64,000 nucleotides of DNA, from NCBI GenBank assembly GCA_949316235.1, contig OX438742.1, positions 9,394,815-9,458,814 of the forward strand. The letters are read 5' to 3'. Of the stretch, positions 20,816 through 32,583 are shown piece after piece. Both the position numbers and the translations under genes were made by a program. The stretch's first letter is position 1; each line of letters starts with the position of its first letter. The notes beneath the pieces are model-generated. The model was given only the letters and a program-made list of their open reading frames with translations, had not been told where the DNA came from and ran no database searches. The stretch comes from Oegoconia quadripuncta (taxonomy: Eukaryota; Arthropoda; Insecta; Lepidoptera; Autostichidae).

Positions 20816-21498
20816 TACAATTTGTGATTTGATAATTATATGAATAATAAGACAGCTATGTCCATGCTTGCTTATCATTCAAATAGTCAGTGATTTTATA
20901 ATAGCCTTTTGCTACCACCAAGATGTTTGTATTCAGTTAATTTTTTGTGGCAAAATAAGGCGATATTACACACTTCACTTCTTTCTACCTTTCAATTTGG
21001 ATGAAGCAACCAAATTGAATCATTAAACATAAAAGTGAATCGTTCAATGTCAATGTTGAAAGGGGCTGAAGTCAAAACATTACCTTTGACTTCAGCGTCT
21101 TTCAACCAAAGTGAATCATTTGGTTGAACCGTGTAATATGGCCTTTAGGCTAACGTGAGTCACGTACGTCGATCTTCAGAATACATATATTTTATATAGC
21201 TTCTAGTTGCGTCGAGCTACATTAGATCCATGTAGACCTACATTAAATCCACCCGAAGCCACGCAACGTACTAGTTGTATAGTTGAAAGTCGTCGTTGAC
21301 GTATGCATCGGCCTATTTTAGTCTGATGTACCATGTCATGTTAGATTACAGAGGAATGAGAAGTCTGACTTGTTGAAAAATCATGCAATATTGAAACAAA
21401 AAACGCTGTAAATAATATACCTAACTACTTGAGGAGTTTCCTGAACTATTTAAGAATTTAAGGTGTGGAGGATAGTTAGAAAAACAATCAGTATAACA

Positions 21499-21883
21499 TT
21501 GGGTCTTTACCTATGAAATTGGAGATTCTTTTCTTCGTTAATCATATGTACCAATTTCTGCAATTTTCAAAGCTATATCCAAATTTGTTTTTTTTTTTGG
21601 AAAATGGTATATTATTTCAAGGTTTCACATGAAATACTTTTTAATTTCTGGGCTAAATCACATGGTAATAAAAAAAAATTTGAACAGAGCTCGCAGATAA
21701 AGCGGTTACTTTTAAAAATTAACGCTGCCTATACTTAACTTAATGTTATGCGATAATACACACAAATTTTAGCAAAATTTGGATTTGCCGTTCCCAAAAA
21801 AAAATCAAAAATGTTTGTATGGAGAAACCAGTCTTAATGAAATTCTTCATACAAAACGCCAATTTCATAGGTAAGGACCTAAT
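21499..21883 (+). mobile_element. Mariner-type MITE, copy 1
   Basis: The left end GGGTCTTTACCTATGAAATT and the right end (read inward from 21883) TAGGTCCTTACCTATGAAAT match each other. They also match the ends of the dead mariner at 36235-37472. The interior words AACGCTGCCTATACTTAAC and TTTCACATGAAATAC recur in copies at 45902 and 35480. There is no coding frame. This copy lacks about 40 bp that the other two keep near the centre. Confidence 0.8.
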
Positions 21884-21994
21884 ACTATTCAAAATCGGGC
21901 TTCCTTATTTGCTCTGGTTTCTTAACTATAGTAGTCCTATTAAATGGTGCAGGTTCGACGAGGGTGGTAGAGTGATGAAATGATGGAACAGTTT

Positions 21995-22400
21995 ACGATT
22001 CAACTACCTTATATTGTGTTAACAAAACATTGTTAAAATTAAATACGAACGCGGGCGTTGGGCACGGATGCTGCAGATCGAATGAACGATATAAATGCCT
22101 CTCGGCGTGGCATAACATACTGCCGCTCTTGGAACGTCCTGTTCTAATACTGAAGTGGCCACAGTCTGTTGAAATCTCTTCTCAATGTCCCCGACGAAGT
22201 GTGCTCCTGCGCCACCGCGCCCAAGTAAATGTTTCGAAAATTTCCCGTTCTCTAAACTCGTCACCTGGAATTTCGGAAAGATTTCGTTGTCATTTTGTGC
22301 GGAATCAAAATCACCGTACATTTCTTGCATTTTGTCCAATAATAATAATTTGCAATTTATTCAGCTCCTTGCTAGGCAACTTATACTTCAACTAGACTTA
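21995..22400. other. GC-richer block with overlapping frames, function unknown
   Basis: Two frames on the plus strand (22030-22395, 22185-22445) and one on the minus strand (22019-22339) overlap here, as expected from locally higher GC content. None shows a motif that I recognise. It could be an exon or an old transposon fragment. Confidence 0.25.
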
Positions 22401-22449
22401 ACACAACTACTAGACACAACTAGGTACTTCCTAATAAGAATTTAAGTAT

Positions 22450-23000
22450 GGTAAGCTTTGATTTATAACAAGCATTAGTTATTCTTAAAAATATAAAATT
22501 CTTATCCATTATGAATGCAATTAGCTCTAGAGAATGGTCGCGTCAAAATCAGTTGATAATGAAATCAACCTACAATTTGTCCAGCTGAAATATATTTGTG
22601 CAAGCACATCAATAAATGAGAGCAAAACTGAACCGATACTTAACTTTTAAAACAAGTGCAGAAACAACGCGGAGAGAAGGTAGGCAGCAATCGGGCAGAG
22701 CGAGGCTATTTGAAGTGCAGAGAAAACCGGATAACCAGCCTTGTTCATACAGCGTGATCTGTGCGTGCCGGCCGGCTGGCCGCGTGACTTCAGCTTCACT
22801 AGAATAAATAAATAAAATAATATATAAATATTTCGGACACTTAGACCAATCATCTAGTCCCAAACTAAGCAAAGCTTGTGCCATGGATACTAGATATCCA
22901 TAAGAGATAATGATCCAGATTTATAAAAAAGTAGGTACGTTTAAAGGCGGGAATATACGTCAGAGTTGGTTTCCGATTGTCTGATCAGACTCGTATTTAC
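22450..23000. other. Unassigned DNA
   Basis: It contains a GC-rich patch at 22650-22800 with GCCGGCCGGCTGGCCGCG near 22768. No open frame longer than 100 codons and no repeat partner is visible. Confidence 0.35.
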
Positions 23001-23007
23001 TGCGTAT

Positions 23008-23290
23008 GAGTTGTCACTCAAGTAAATAATTATATATCTCATAAACAAAGCCTTAACAGGGAAAAACAAGAATGTCAAGCTGCTGTTGATTCAGATTCCA
23101 ATATCTTCAAGTATTACAAACAGTTTAGTGCCCCTCAGATAACTAACAATCGTTAAAACGATTTTCGGTGTCCATGCACGGTGGTCCGTTTTAATGATTT
23201 TGGATAATCTGAGCAATACAAATTTGCAGTAATTTAAAACATCGGGAATCTAAATCAAGTACAGCTTTACATTCTTGTTTTACAATTTAG
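23008..23290. mobile_element. Foldback MITE, copy 1
   Basis: CTCAGATAACTAACAATCGT and the inverse-related TAATGATTTTGGATAATCTGAG, together with the outer CAAGAATGTCAAGCT and AGCTTTACATTCTTG, make an imperfect palindrome. The sequence recurs at 49370-49575, where it continues to ACTTGAGTGGCAAC, matching GTCACTCAAGT at 23012. There is no coding capacity. Confidence 0.65.
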
Positions 23291-24415
23291 AAGTTGTTTT
23301 TTTTTTTTTCATTTTACGTTATGTGTATTTATTCATGGTACGTAAGCCTAGCTGAACTAGGATATCGCAATAAAGTAGAACAAAAGGAAGTGTAGGAAAC
23401 ACGAATAGATTTTTGATAAAGCCACAAATATGGAGCGCTCAGAAAATTACTTTCATTTGATTATTAAATTATGTTACTAATTCTATTAAAATAAAAATCA
23501 GGTTGGTAGTATTTAATATTATTAACTAATACAATTAATTAATAATTGTATTAGTGTTTACATAAGTTTATGTATGTGAAACTGTATTATTTATATTCTT
23601 TATATGCTGTAGGTGATTTTAAGTTTTAAATATTAAATTATGCTCTTTTCCGCCTGTAACACAGGAATACCTAGTTCAGGCATCAGTGCTTACATACCTA
23701 TGTAAGTTATTGTTTGTCATTTTAATTTTGTTACTTAAGCATTTCAATAAAAGATTATTATTATAGATTCAAGTATTATTTACTCTTCAATCTCACAATT
23801 GTTAACACTTTCTGGCCATTATTTCGTTTTTACTAAGTCACTTAACATCAATACTTTAAAAAAATATATATGCGCTGATTTAATGACCCTTTTACCTAAA
23901 TTCCCATTTTTCCTAATCTTATGTTCAGATATCATTTATTTAAAAAATAATGGATGGATTTCAATGATAATGATATCAAATTAAAGCTGACATCTTTAGC
24001 TTCCGACTGACATATCATTTTTATAATTACCATTCATAAATCTTATCTATCATAATATATCTTAAATTGTCTCACATATACTTGATTCTTGTTGTTAGTT
24101 CACCAAAAAGCAAATAAATAATTAAATTTTTTAATTTTAGTCGAATCAATGTACATACATTGAGTGCGCCGATAACTGTTGAGTCGATTTGGTCGCTTGC
24201 GAGTGTAGATTGGCTGTGATTATGGCTTCTGCTGTTAGTTCTCCTGGAAGTATAAAATTGTATAATTTAATTTTAATCTTACAAATCCAAGAAAAGTAGA
24301 GCACTCTTCCAGAGCATTTTGATGGAAATCATGTGTAAAACAGTTAAAAATTTCATTCATGAAAGTGTGGCAGTTAATTCACCAGTATACCTAATACTGA
24401 AATGTTCCCTCATTA

Positions 24416-25343
24416 TACAGGGCGTCCCAAAGTTATGGGACATGAAGGGGAAGTACCTTAAATATTGTAGATAGTGAATTTTGCTCAAAGAAGACTTTAT
24501 GTTATTTTTAAAAGTTAGTAATTCTGCATTCATAGATTTTCTAAAAATTACTTGCTTCGGCTGGGAATCGAACCGACTTAAATGTGAAAAAAAAAACACC
24601 CTACTTTTATGATGCCAATCGAAAGAATAGCTAAAAAATAATAACTCTGCCTAAGTAACATAGTATTTTAAAAGAAAGGAACAACATAAAATGATTGAGT
24701 CAAATTTCAAGAAAGTTATTTATTGCCGACGACGTTCGAAAAGTAGCGATATTATCATTCCAAAGATAGCATTGATTATTCGTAAATAAGTACCCACTTC
24801 ATAAAATAGGTACTAACATAGTTTTCCTTATTATAAGTGCACGTGTAGATGAAATGATAAAACTTGTATTTCAATACGTCCTCTGTAAGCTAGACAGAAG
24901 GCAAATTAAAAACAAAAATAAATAATTTATAATTTGAAAATGGAACAGTTTATGACAGCGTTTGTTTGAATGCATACTTTTTAAGATATTTTAAAAAGAA
25001 GTGATATTTTTAAATGTTGTTCTTAAATTAGTTTCATGTATGTTTTTTATTTGATTAAAATGATTAATTTCACGTTGTTCCTTTCTTTTAAAATACTATG
25101 TTACTTAGGCAGAGTTATTATTTTTTAGCTATTCTTTCGATTGGCATCATAAAAGTAGGGTGTTTTTTTTTTCACATTTGAGTCGGTTCGATTCCCAGCC
25201 GAAGCAAATAATTTTTAGAAAATCTATGAATGCAGAATTACTAACTTTTAAAAATAACATAAAGTCTTCTTTGAGCAAAATTCACTATCTACGATATTTA
25301 AGGTACTTCCCCTTCATGTCCCATAACTTTGGGACGCCCTGTA
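24416..25343. mobile_element. Long-TIR Tc1/mariner-type element, internally deleted copy (928 bp)
   Basis: The tips are TACAGGGCGTCCC and its inverse, flanked by TA at 24414 and 25344. The inverted repeats extend about 270 bp (24416-24687 against 25075-25343). Compared with the 1445-bp copy at 28811-30255 it is nearly identical but lacks one internal block of 517 bp that holds the transposase remnant. The junction is at TTCTTAAATT/AGTTTCATG near 25030. It encodes nothing beyond a 9-codon frame starting MEQFM. Confidence 0.9.
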
Positions 25344-25429
25344 TATTCAATTAAAGAATGAAAGACTCAGACTTAAAAAGCCATTAGGTTTTTCTACTAT
25401 ATTTAAATTATTCACCCAATCAGTTCAGT

Positions 25430-26758
25430 TGGCTCTATAACTTTAAAAATTATATTATCTTTTTCAAAATTTAAAGCTTCTTTCAATCTACTTTTAAGAA
25501 TTTACGGGTAGGTTTCACAACTGCTATGGTATCATCTTCAAGGGTAATTTTATATTCGAAAGGAAGTTTACCTAAACTTGCAAATACATTTCTATTTTTT
25601 GCTAGAAACTCATCTGTGTCCTCTATATCATGAGCTAAACCATCATACTTTAATTCATACTCACTTAATTTAAACTTTACTCATGTGTCTCTTCCCAGTA
25701 TTGGAATAAATTGAAGCACCTTTCACAACAATAAATTGTATTATACCAGCTGGCTCGCCTTGAGATTGGCAAAGAACTCTTACTACACCTTTGGGTTCAA
25801 TTAAAAAACTACCAAGGCTATTGAGCCTTGACCCAAAAATACCCATAGAATATTGATTCTATGGGTATTTTTTTACATTTTGACATGCCCGCTGAAAATA
25901 GGCAAATGGTAAAATATTGACATTGGCTTCTGAGTCAATATTGAAATTTATATTTAACCCTTTCATGTATTTTTGATCTACACAGTCGTCACTGATAGAT
26001 TCTATTAATATATTCAACTCCTGAATAACAATTTCCTTATCCGCTTAACAACCTCATTTAACTGTTGACTTTTTATTTGTCTCCTACTTCTACATTTCAC
26101 AGCAAAGTAGTAAATTTTTCCACACATATGAAACATTTTATTCCATAAACAGGCATTGATTTATACCATGTAAGTTTCCACAGTTGTAACAATTAAAGTT
26201 ATTCATTTTGTAAGGACGGGGTTTTTTCTCTTATTGTTTACTCTGAATTTTACTTCTTAATACATCCACTGGTGACAAGTTATCGTCTCCTCTCATAGCA
26301 TTAATTACTCTTTTACTTTCTTCAAAACCATGGCAAATTAATAATGTTTGTTTTAATATTAAGGTGTTCTCCCTTAACAATCTTTCTTGAAGTCCTTCTG
26401 AGGCTCTCATCATGACATCTCTAATGAAAGATTCTTCTTGTTCACCAAATTCACATTTTTTTCAATTTCAGTGTGAAAATTGTCACGGGTTTACCCTTGC
26501 TGTAGGGATCTTCTAAAAAATTTATATCTGTAAAATATTGTATTTTTACCTACTCTTATAACTTTAGCATGACACTTTTTAAGGTTGTTATGTTCTCCTT
26601 TTGAAAGGTCCTATACACTCTCATAGCTTCTTGACCAATACAATACAACAGCATTTTGACTCGCTCAAGCTTTATATATTAAATTGTTGTTTGAATACAG
26701 ACCAATTGTCAGCTAAGTCGCCGGTTAATGGCAATCCTCTTGGTGCTTTGAACTCCAT
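25430..26758 (-). pseudogene. Ty3/gypsy-type gag-protease fragment
   Basis: On the minus strand an ATG at 26758 opens MEFKAPRGLPLTGDLADNW and FKQQFNI, a typical gypsy gag start. After several stops come GEQEESFIRD and MMRASEGLQERLLRENTL, a zinc-knuckle-like CYNCGNLHG, and a protease-like FNIDSEANVNILPF in which the expected D(S/T)GA reads DSEA. The fragment ends near KLPFEYKITLEDD and VKPTRK, where gypsy pol leads into RT. Multiple stops make it inactive, and no RT or integrase follows. Confidence 0.7.
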
Positions 26759-26859
26759 CCTTCGCAACTCTAACACCTAACACCATGTCTAATTTACGAA
26801 AACGATATATTTTGTAATTGGACCTATAATTATGCTTATGTATTATTATTTTTTCGTTT

Positions 26860-27320
26860 AGTTCACTCCTCTCGGAGAAGGCAAAGGGATCTAAGCACTT
26901 TAATTTAAACTTCCATTCACTTGTACACCATCACTAACTTTTGCTGCACAATATTCTGCCATAAGCCTCAAAAGTCAGAATGCACAAATTATAAGAATTA
27001 TAAAGAAAAATGCAACTTCACTCGCCGAGATCCCACCAAAAAGCCCGATTTTTTTAATAATAGACCAAAAAGCCCGAATAATTGACAATAAAGGCGCGCC
27101 GGCGCGCCGAGGAAGTTTTTTTTTCTTCATTTCATTCCTCTCGGAGAAGGCAAAGGGTTCTTAGTTCATACATCCATGTTTTTTATTATTACTACCCTTA
27201 TTTCTTCAGTTTAGTGAAGTCAATCTCAGCCAAACCAAGTCATTCGTCGTATACTTGGCGTATACAAGCAGCGTCAAGTAATTCTCCAGTAAAATGCAGT
27301 GCAGAGGCAGTGGAATGTTT
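26860..27320 (-). mobile_element. LTR/leader region of the gypsy relic
   Basis: On the minus strand this precedes the gag start. It contains two copies of CCCTTTGCCTTCTCCGAGAG, the mirror word GTATACGCCAAGTATACGAC, and CTCGGCGAGTGAAG followed by the 20-codon frame MAEYCAAKVSDGVQVNGSLN. It is related to 11130-11525. GGCGCGCCGGCGCGCC at 27094-27109 is a perfect GC palindrome between the two blocks. Confidence 0.6.
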
Positions 27321-27444
27321 ACGGACAGATAATACCTAAAATCGTATTTCATTTGTTTTTGGCAACACAATATCAATGTTACTATGTTATAGTTGACAAA
27401 GGCTTGGCGGGGCGGATACACCAAGGCGGTCGATATAATTTTTT

Positions 27445-27700
27445 ACCATACAGCCCCAAAAAGGAGGGTTATGTTTTTCAAGTGTATGTACGTATGTAGA
27501 TTTCTATGTAACGTCCTGTAACCTAAACAGCTCGACCGATTTTGAAGTGCAAGGTGTCGTTCGATTAGTTTTTATCCCTAGAGTGTCTTAGGATACATTT
27601 TGCAGTAAAAATTCCAACGTGACGCCCGCAAAATACAAAATATGCTGTCGGGTTGTTTGGTTTTAAAATACTTAAATAGTTATGTATACTAAGTGTTCTT
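27445..27700 (+). repeat. Dispersed repeat family 5, copy a
   Basis: Ordered words TTATGTTTTTCAAGTGTATG, GACCGATTTTGAAGTGCAAG, GTGTCGTTCGATT, CCCTAGAGTGTC, ATGCTGTCGGGTTGTTTGG and ACTTAAATAGTTATG recur at 40500-40765 in the same orientation. It is non-coding. Confidence 0.8.
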
Positions 27701-28197
27701 TATTTTTCCATGTAAAAAGTTAGTGAAAATAATCTATAAATAGGTACCTAGTTTACCGACCATTATTAGGCAACAAAAGCCCCATATACCTCGATCATAT
27801 TTTTACATATTAATCAAAAGATGTGGTGGCGATTCGTCGCAGCAATGCGGATAAAATGGCGGTTGTATTTAAACAATATAATACACTAAACAACATCATC
27901 AATATAACAATATCTTCCTGGACATGTATAATATGAAAGCATACATACAAATTATTTGATCGGTATATTATTAGATTTGTGCCAACAAACATCTCCATCA
28001 TAGAATTAGTTATATTCCAAACTCTCATCAATATATGAAATTTTTGCTCTAGGGCGATTCACAAAGAAAGTTGGAAAAAATGTGTTCCATTGCAGAGTTG
28101 GCGTTACATTCTTGTCTAATTCACCACCCACCCGATTGTGTCCAATATAACCTTTTTTCATTTAAAGTTTTCGATTAGGTATATCCCACTTCTGCAG

Positions 28198-28386
28198 CAA
28201 TGTTATCGCTGCTTGAATTTTAATCACTCTGCGAAAGTTTGTAATGGAAAATAGCGCTGCAACTGCTGTGCTGGTGATCATTCATTCAAGGAATGTGACA
28301 AACCTGATGAGCTCTGCTGTACTAACTGCGGTGGACATCATTTGGCAGTAGCTAGAACCTGTCCGGTTAAAACACAGACCAAATGA
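28198..28386 (+). pseudogene. Retroelement ORF1 zinc-knuckle fragment
   Basis: Three consecutive CCHC-like modules are visible: CYRCLNFNHSAKVC, CNCCAGDHSFKEC and CTNCGGHHLAVARTC. One in-frame stop lies between the first and second, and a stop follows at 28384. This arrangement is typical of the nucleic-acid-binding gag-like ORF1 of Jockey-type non-LTR elements. No flanking ORF1 or RT sequence is attached. Confidence 0.75.
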
Positions 28387-28810
28387 GGAAGATGCTGGAG
28401 AAAAGAAGTAAATTAAGCACCTACTTTTGCTAATTTGAAACAGATTTTCCTCTTTTACCAAGCCGATCCCAAAATGCAAATAAAACACTTGTTTATATTG
28501 CAGTTGCTTTAACTGTAAATAATGTAAGTACCTACAGCTGGCAGCGATTGAAATGTAACAAACAAAATAACACACTCTGAGAAGAAGAATGCTCCTTCAT
28601 GAAATTATAGCCCAGATAATTGAAAATAATTATGTACACATCAGTACTACACGCACACGCACAGTCGTACAATTAGGTTACAAAAATGATGATGGGCCTA
28701 TAATAATAATAGGAGATTCCGCCTAACATCGACCTTTACCGATGGGTAAAGCTGATGAGCTTTCCCAATGAACGGTAGTTTTTAGCAAACGTAATAAATA
28801 ATACATAATA

Positions 28811-30255
28811 TACAGGGCGTCCCAAAGTTATGGGACATGAAGGGGAAGTACCTTAAATATTGTAGATAGTGAATTTTGCTCAAAGAAGACTTTATGTTAT
28901 TTTTAAAAGTTAGTAATTCTGCATTCATAGATTTTCTAAAAATTACTTGCTTCGGCTGGGAATCGAACCGACTTAAATGTGAAAAAAAAAACACCCTACT
29001 TTTATGATGCCAATCGAAAGAATAGCTAAAAAATAATAACTCTGCCTAAGTAACATAGTATTTTAAAAGAAAGGAACAACATAAAATGATTGAGTCAAAT
29101 TTCAAGAAAGTTATTTATTGCCGACGACGTTCGAAAAGTAGCGATATTATCATTCCAAAGATAGCATTGATTATTCGTAAATAAGTACCCACTTCATAAA
29201 ATAGGTACTAACATAGTTTTCCTTATTATAAGTGCACGTGTAGATGAAATGATAAAACTTGTATTTCAATACGTCCTCTGTAAGCTAGACAGAAGGCAAA
29301 TTAAAAACAAAAATAAATAATTTATAATTTGAAAATGGAACAGTTTATGACAGCGTTTGTTTGAATGCATACTTTTTAAGATATTTTAAAAAGAAGTGAT
29401 ATTTTTAAATGTTGTTCTTAAATTTGAAAATGGAACAGTATGTGCGAGCGTTTGTTTTTCGGATATTGATCTGTTTAGTCTCAATTCACTTACACAAGTG
29501 TTATTGTGTTAATTTATTGCGAACATGGCATATCAAGAAACCATTCCGCGGCGGAGCAAGAAAACTTAATTTTCCAACAAGATGGAGCTCCGGCTCATAA
29601 TAGTCGGAGAGCAGCAGATTTTCTAAATGAATGTTTTCCTACATGGATTGGTACAAATGGACCGATTAGATGGCCGGCCAGATCCCCGGACCTCACACCA
29701 TTAGATTTCTTCTTTTGGGGATACGTGAAAGATATGCTATACAAAAAGCGATACGAGAACGTAGGCGAGTTGCAAACAGAATTGTGCCATATCACATCGA
29801 GTGTTCACCATAAAATGATTAGAAAATCAACAGGCAGCGGGCTCATTAAAAGATTGGCGATTTGCGTAAGACAAGAGGGATCACATTTTGAGCATTTAAT
29901 TAATTAATTTACAAAAAAATACCTACTTAATTGACTACGGCAGTTTCATGTATGTTTTTTATTTGATTAAAATGATTAATTTCACGTTGTTCCTTTCTTT
30001 TAAAATACTATGTTACTTAGGCAGAGTTATTATTTTTTAGCTATTCTTTCGATTGGCATCATAAAAGTAGGGTGTTTTTTTTTTCACATTTAAGTCGGTT
30101 CGATTCCCAGCCGAAGCAAGTAATTTTTAGAAAATCTATGAATGCAGAATTACTAACTTTTAAAAATAACATAAAGTCTTCTTTGAGCAAAATTCACTAT
30201 CTACAATATTTAAGGTACTTCCCCTTCATGTCCCATAACTTTGGGACGCCCTGTA
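28811..30255. mobile_element. Long-TIR Tc1/mariner-type element, transposase-bearing copy (1445 bp)
   Basis: The ends TACAGGGCGTCCC and inverse are flanked by TA (28809-28810, 30256-30257). The inverted repeats of about 270 bp match those of 24416-25343. It holds a 3'-half transposase remnant (29422-29907). A short segment around TTTGAAAATGGAACAG is duplicated at 29329 and 29422. Each inverted arm also carries GGTTCGATTCC, a perfect RNA polymerase III B-box word. Confidence 0.9.
29422..29907 (+). pseudogene. Tc1/mariner-superfamily transposase remnant (C-terminal half)
   Basis: The 29506-29907 frame contains IFQQDGAPAHNSRRAADFL, with the second catalytic Asp in QQDGAP, and ARSPDLTPLDFFFWGYVKD, with the third Asp in PLD. 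There are 40 residues between the two Asp, longer than the 34 of classic mariner and close to the DD39-41D groups common in insects. The first Asp region is absent: after a possible start MEQYVRAFV at 29430 the frame jumps almost directly to the second catalytic block. Frame changes near 29510-29560 add to the damage. It cannot be active. Confidence 0.85.
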
Positions 30256-30404
30256 TAAACCAACAAGTCGGGCATCATTGTCAAATTATTTTTTGTCAAG
30301 GCTATCCCTAATTAAATATGTTTTTCTTTTTCTAATTAAACACTCATTTATTTTGTCAGAGAATCCAGGATCAATCCTGAGAACGATGCATAGGAAACAA
30401 AGGA

Positions 30405-30515
30405 TTTTTTTTTAATATTTTTTTATATGAGAGGGCGGCAAACAAGCATGTGGGTCACCTGATGGAAAGCAATCACCGCCGCCCATGGCCACCCGCAACA
30501 CCAAAAGGGAAAAAA
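30405..30515 (-). mobile_element. Poly(A) retroposon, copy a
   Basis: Read on the minus strand it has GGTGTTGCGGGTGGCCATGG, GGCGGCGGTGATTGCTTTCC, ATCAGGTGACCC and TTGCCGCCCTCTCATATAA followed by an A-rich tail. A second copy at 34006-34143 has a clear target-site duplication. It is an abundant lepidopteran repeat type. Confidence 0.75.
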
Positions 30516-30559
30516 TTGAGGAAATATTTCTATGGATACGTGATTTTCGGTAATTACGG

Positions 30560-30680
30560 GCTCGGATCGAATTTAGTTTTTATATTCTTTATTGCACAAT
30601 AAATACAAACAGATTACATTAGAAAATGTGTACAAAGGTGAACTTATCTCTAAAGAGATACTTCGGTGTGTGTGTGTTAC
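30560..30680 (-). mobile_element. LINE 3' end, minus strand
   Basis: The reverse complement reads AAGTATCTCTTTAGAGATAA, TGTACACATTTTCTAATG, TTTATTGTGCAATAAAG. This resembles the terminal part of a common insect non-LTR element, with AATAAAG near the end. There is no coding part. Confidence 0.5.
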
Positions 30681-31323
30681 CTAAGAATAAACTAACAAGC
30701 AAATTACATTGTTAAAGTATGTGTAATTAGGTGAGAATAGACAGGTCCACATTGTGGTTTGAATGTAAATTTTATTAGAGTAGTAGTAAGTATAAGTGAC
30801 ACCTGGAGCAGGCTTATATATAAGATATTCTGCTCCTCACAATATTTTTGCAACTGACGACCAAAATTAGCACTTGGCTATGCATTCAAATCTCCTATAT
30901 CCTATGGTATATCATCAATAATTGCGCTTATTCTAGCTAATCAATCTGTGAAATCCCCTACGTAGACTGTTTAGATGGTTCGGTTTCTTGTTTTTCTTAT
31001 TTACAATGAAATGGTTCAATAGCAGCGTAATGGTAGATTTAAATTTTATATATCTTGTAGTATAAATACTATACAAAACAGAATTAACTACCTTCGTCAA
31101 TCACTAACAATTTTCAATTTTCATTCAAAATAAAAATCTGCATTTAAAAATTAGTGCAACCTGTTCCAGTTGTCTCATACGAAATGATAGAGGGAGAGAG
31201 GATTTAATCAACCTCTTCTATTTTTTATTTTGTTACCTTGCAATAGAGTCTACAATGAAATGAATGTACAAATCACGAGAGTGCTGATGAGCAACGTCGC
31301 CTTGCTCGTTGCCCGTCAACGTG

Positions 31324-32084
31324 TTCTTGCGTAAATAAACACCGTTCTAACTGTATCTATATTACATATTATACATACATACATAAAGTCACAAAAGGTT
31401 TACGGACGCCGTTATTATCCTGCACACAATGGAACGGTTTCCAACAATGACAACATTACCAATGCTCGGTGGTTTGAAACCAAAACCTAGCTACGCGGTT
31501 TTGAACCACACCTCGGCAATAAAGTGTCTCCCTCTAGTAAATAGAATGGAAAGATACTGTATCTACAGTATCTTTCCATTTATCATACCCTGGTATTATT
31601 TTAGCCAAAGCGTTATTTGTTAGGCAGATTGCCAAGGCTATCAGCATCTGGACACTCTTGATAAGTTATTATGCCCTGGTACCGTGGTCATACACTTCAT
31701 TGTTTTCTAGACAAACGTTTGCTAACTACGCTGCCATTGCCAAAGTACTTTCAATATTCTTGTAACTTATCATGTCCTGGTACCATACCAGCCAATCCGT
31801 GGCTAGGCGACTTAGCTGATTTTCACGCTCTCCGGCTGAAACTGCAACTATGCGATGCTTCGCAAGATGGAAACTCGGATCCCAAGGGAATTCTCGATTT
31901 ACCCAGTTTGTCAAACATTAACATATTTAATACAAAGAGAAAGACATTATTTTATTTTGCGTGTCATTTATCGGTTGGTAAACTTCATTCCTAAATATTT
32001 TTCGTAAACCTTTTGTGACTTTATGTATGTATGTATAATATGTAATATAGATACAGTTAGAACAGATGTTTATTTACGCAAGAA
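31324..32084. mobile_element. MITE with ~81-bp inverted ends (761 bp)
   Basis: 31324-31404 and 32003-32084 are inverted repeats differing mainly by one short indel. They start TTCTTGCGTAAATAAACA and contain ACTGTATCTATATTACATAT. The interior holds three loosely repeated blocks built on TATCATACCCTGGTA-like words (31585, 31668, 31770) and the hairpin at 31545. No transposase frame and no clear target duplication are visible. Confidence 0.85.
31545..31580. repeat. Perfect hairpin, 17-bp arms, 2-nt loop
   Basis: AATGGAAAGATACTGTA (31545-31561) is followed after TC by its exact inverse (31564-31580). It lies inside the 761-bp MITE. Confidence 0.95.
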
Positions 32085-32583
32085 TCTCGCGCGTTTACCA
32101 GCAGAATTTTTCAAATATTGGTTCGGTGAAATATAGTCAATCAGCAAATAGTCCTAATTTACTCATATAAAGAGTATCTAGACGAACTTATCACAATAGT
32201 GTATGTTACTCTTTGCATTAAATTGCATAAATTGAAAACTTTAAGTAGTGTAAGGTTGTATATTTCTAGTTGGATCGTATACCATTGGGGGCGAAAAGAA
32301 ATACATTTTTTTAGAATTTGAATTATTAATTGCAATCGAAATATGTGGAAAGGTAAAAAGGTAGAGTAGTTTATTTTAGCGGAGGTTATGGATAGAAGAA
32401 TTTAGAAAGAAAAACATATTTTAAATAAGTAATAAATCGAGGGATCCAAATAGTTATGTCAAACCGGGAAGGAAGCATGATCTATAACATGAATAACAAT
32501 ATAACATTTTAAAATAATTACGAAGATAATACGCATATTTACTAGTAAAAGCTACGTCCATAATCTATTGAAGACTCTCACAC

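Noticed and set aside
24370..24599. Recurring 62-residue frame starting MFFFSHLSRFDSQPKQ, found four times
   Set aside because: It is the translation of the long inverted repeats of the two TA-flanked transposon copies; it appears once per arm and has no coding signature of its own.
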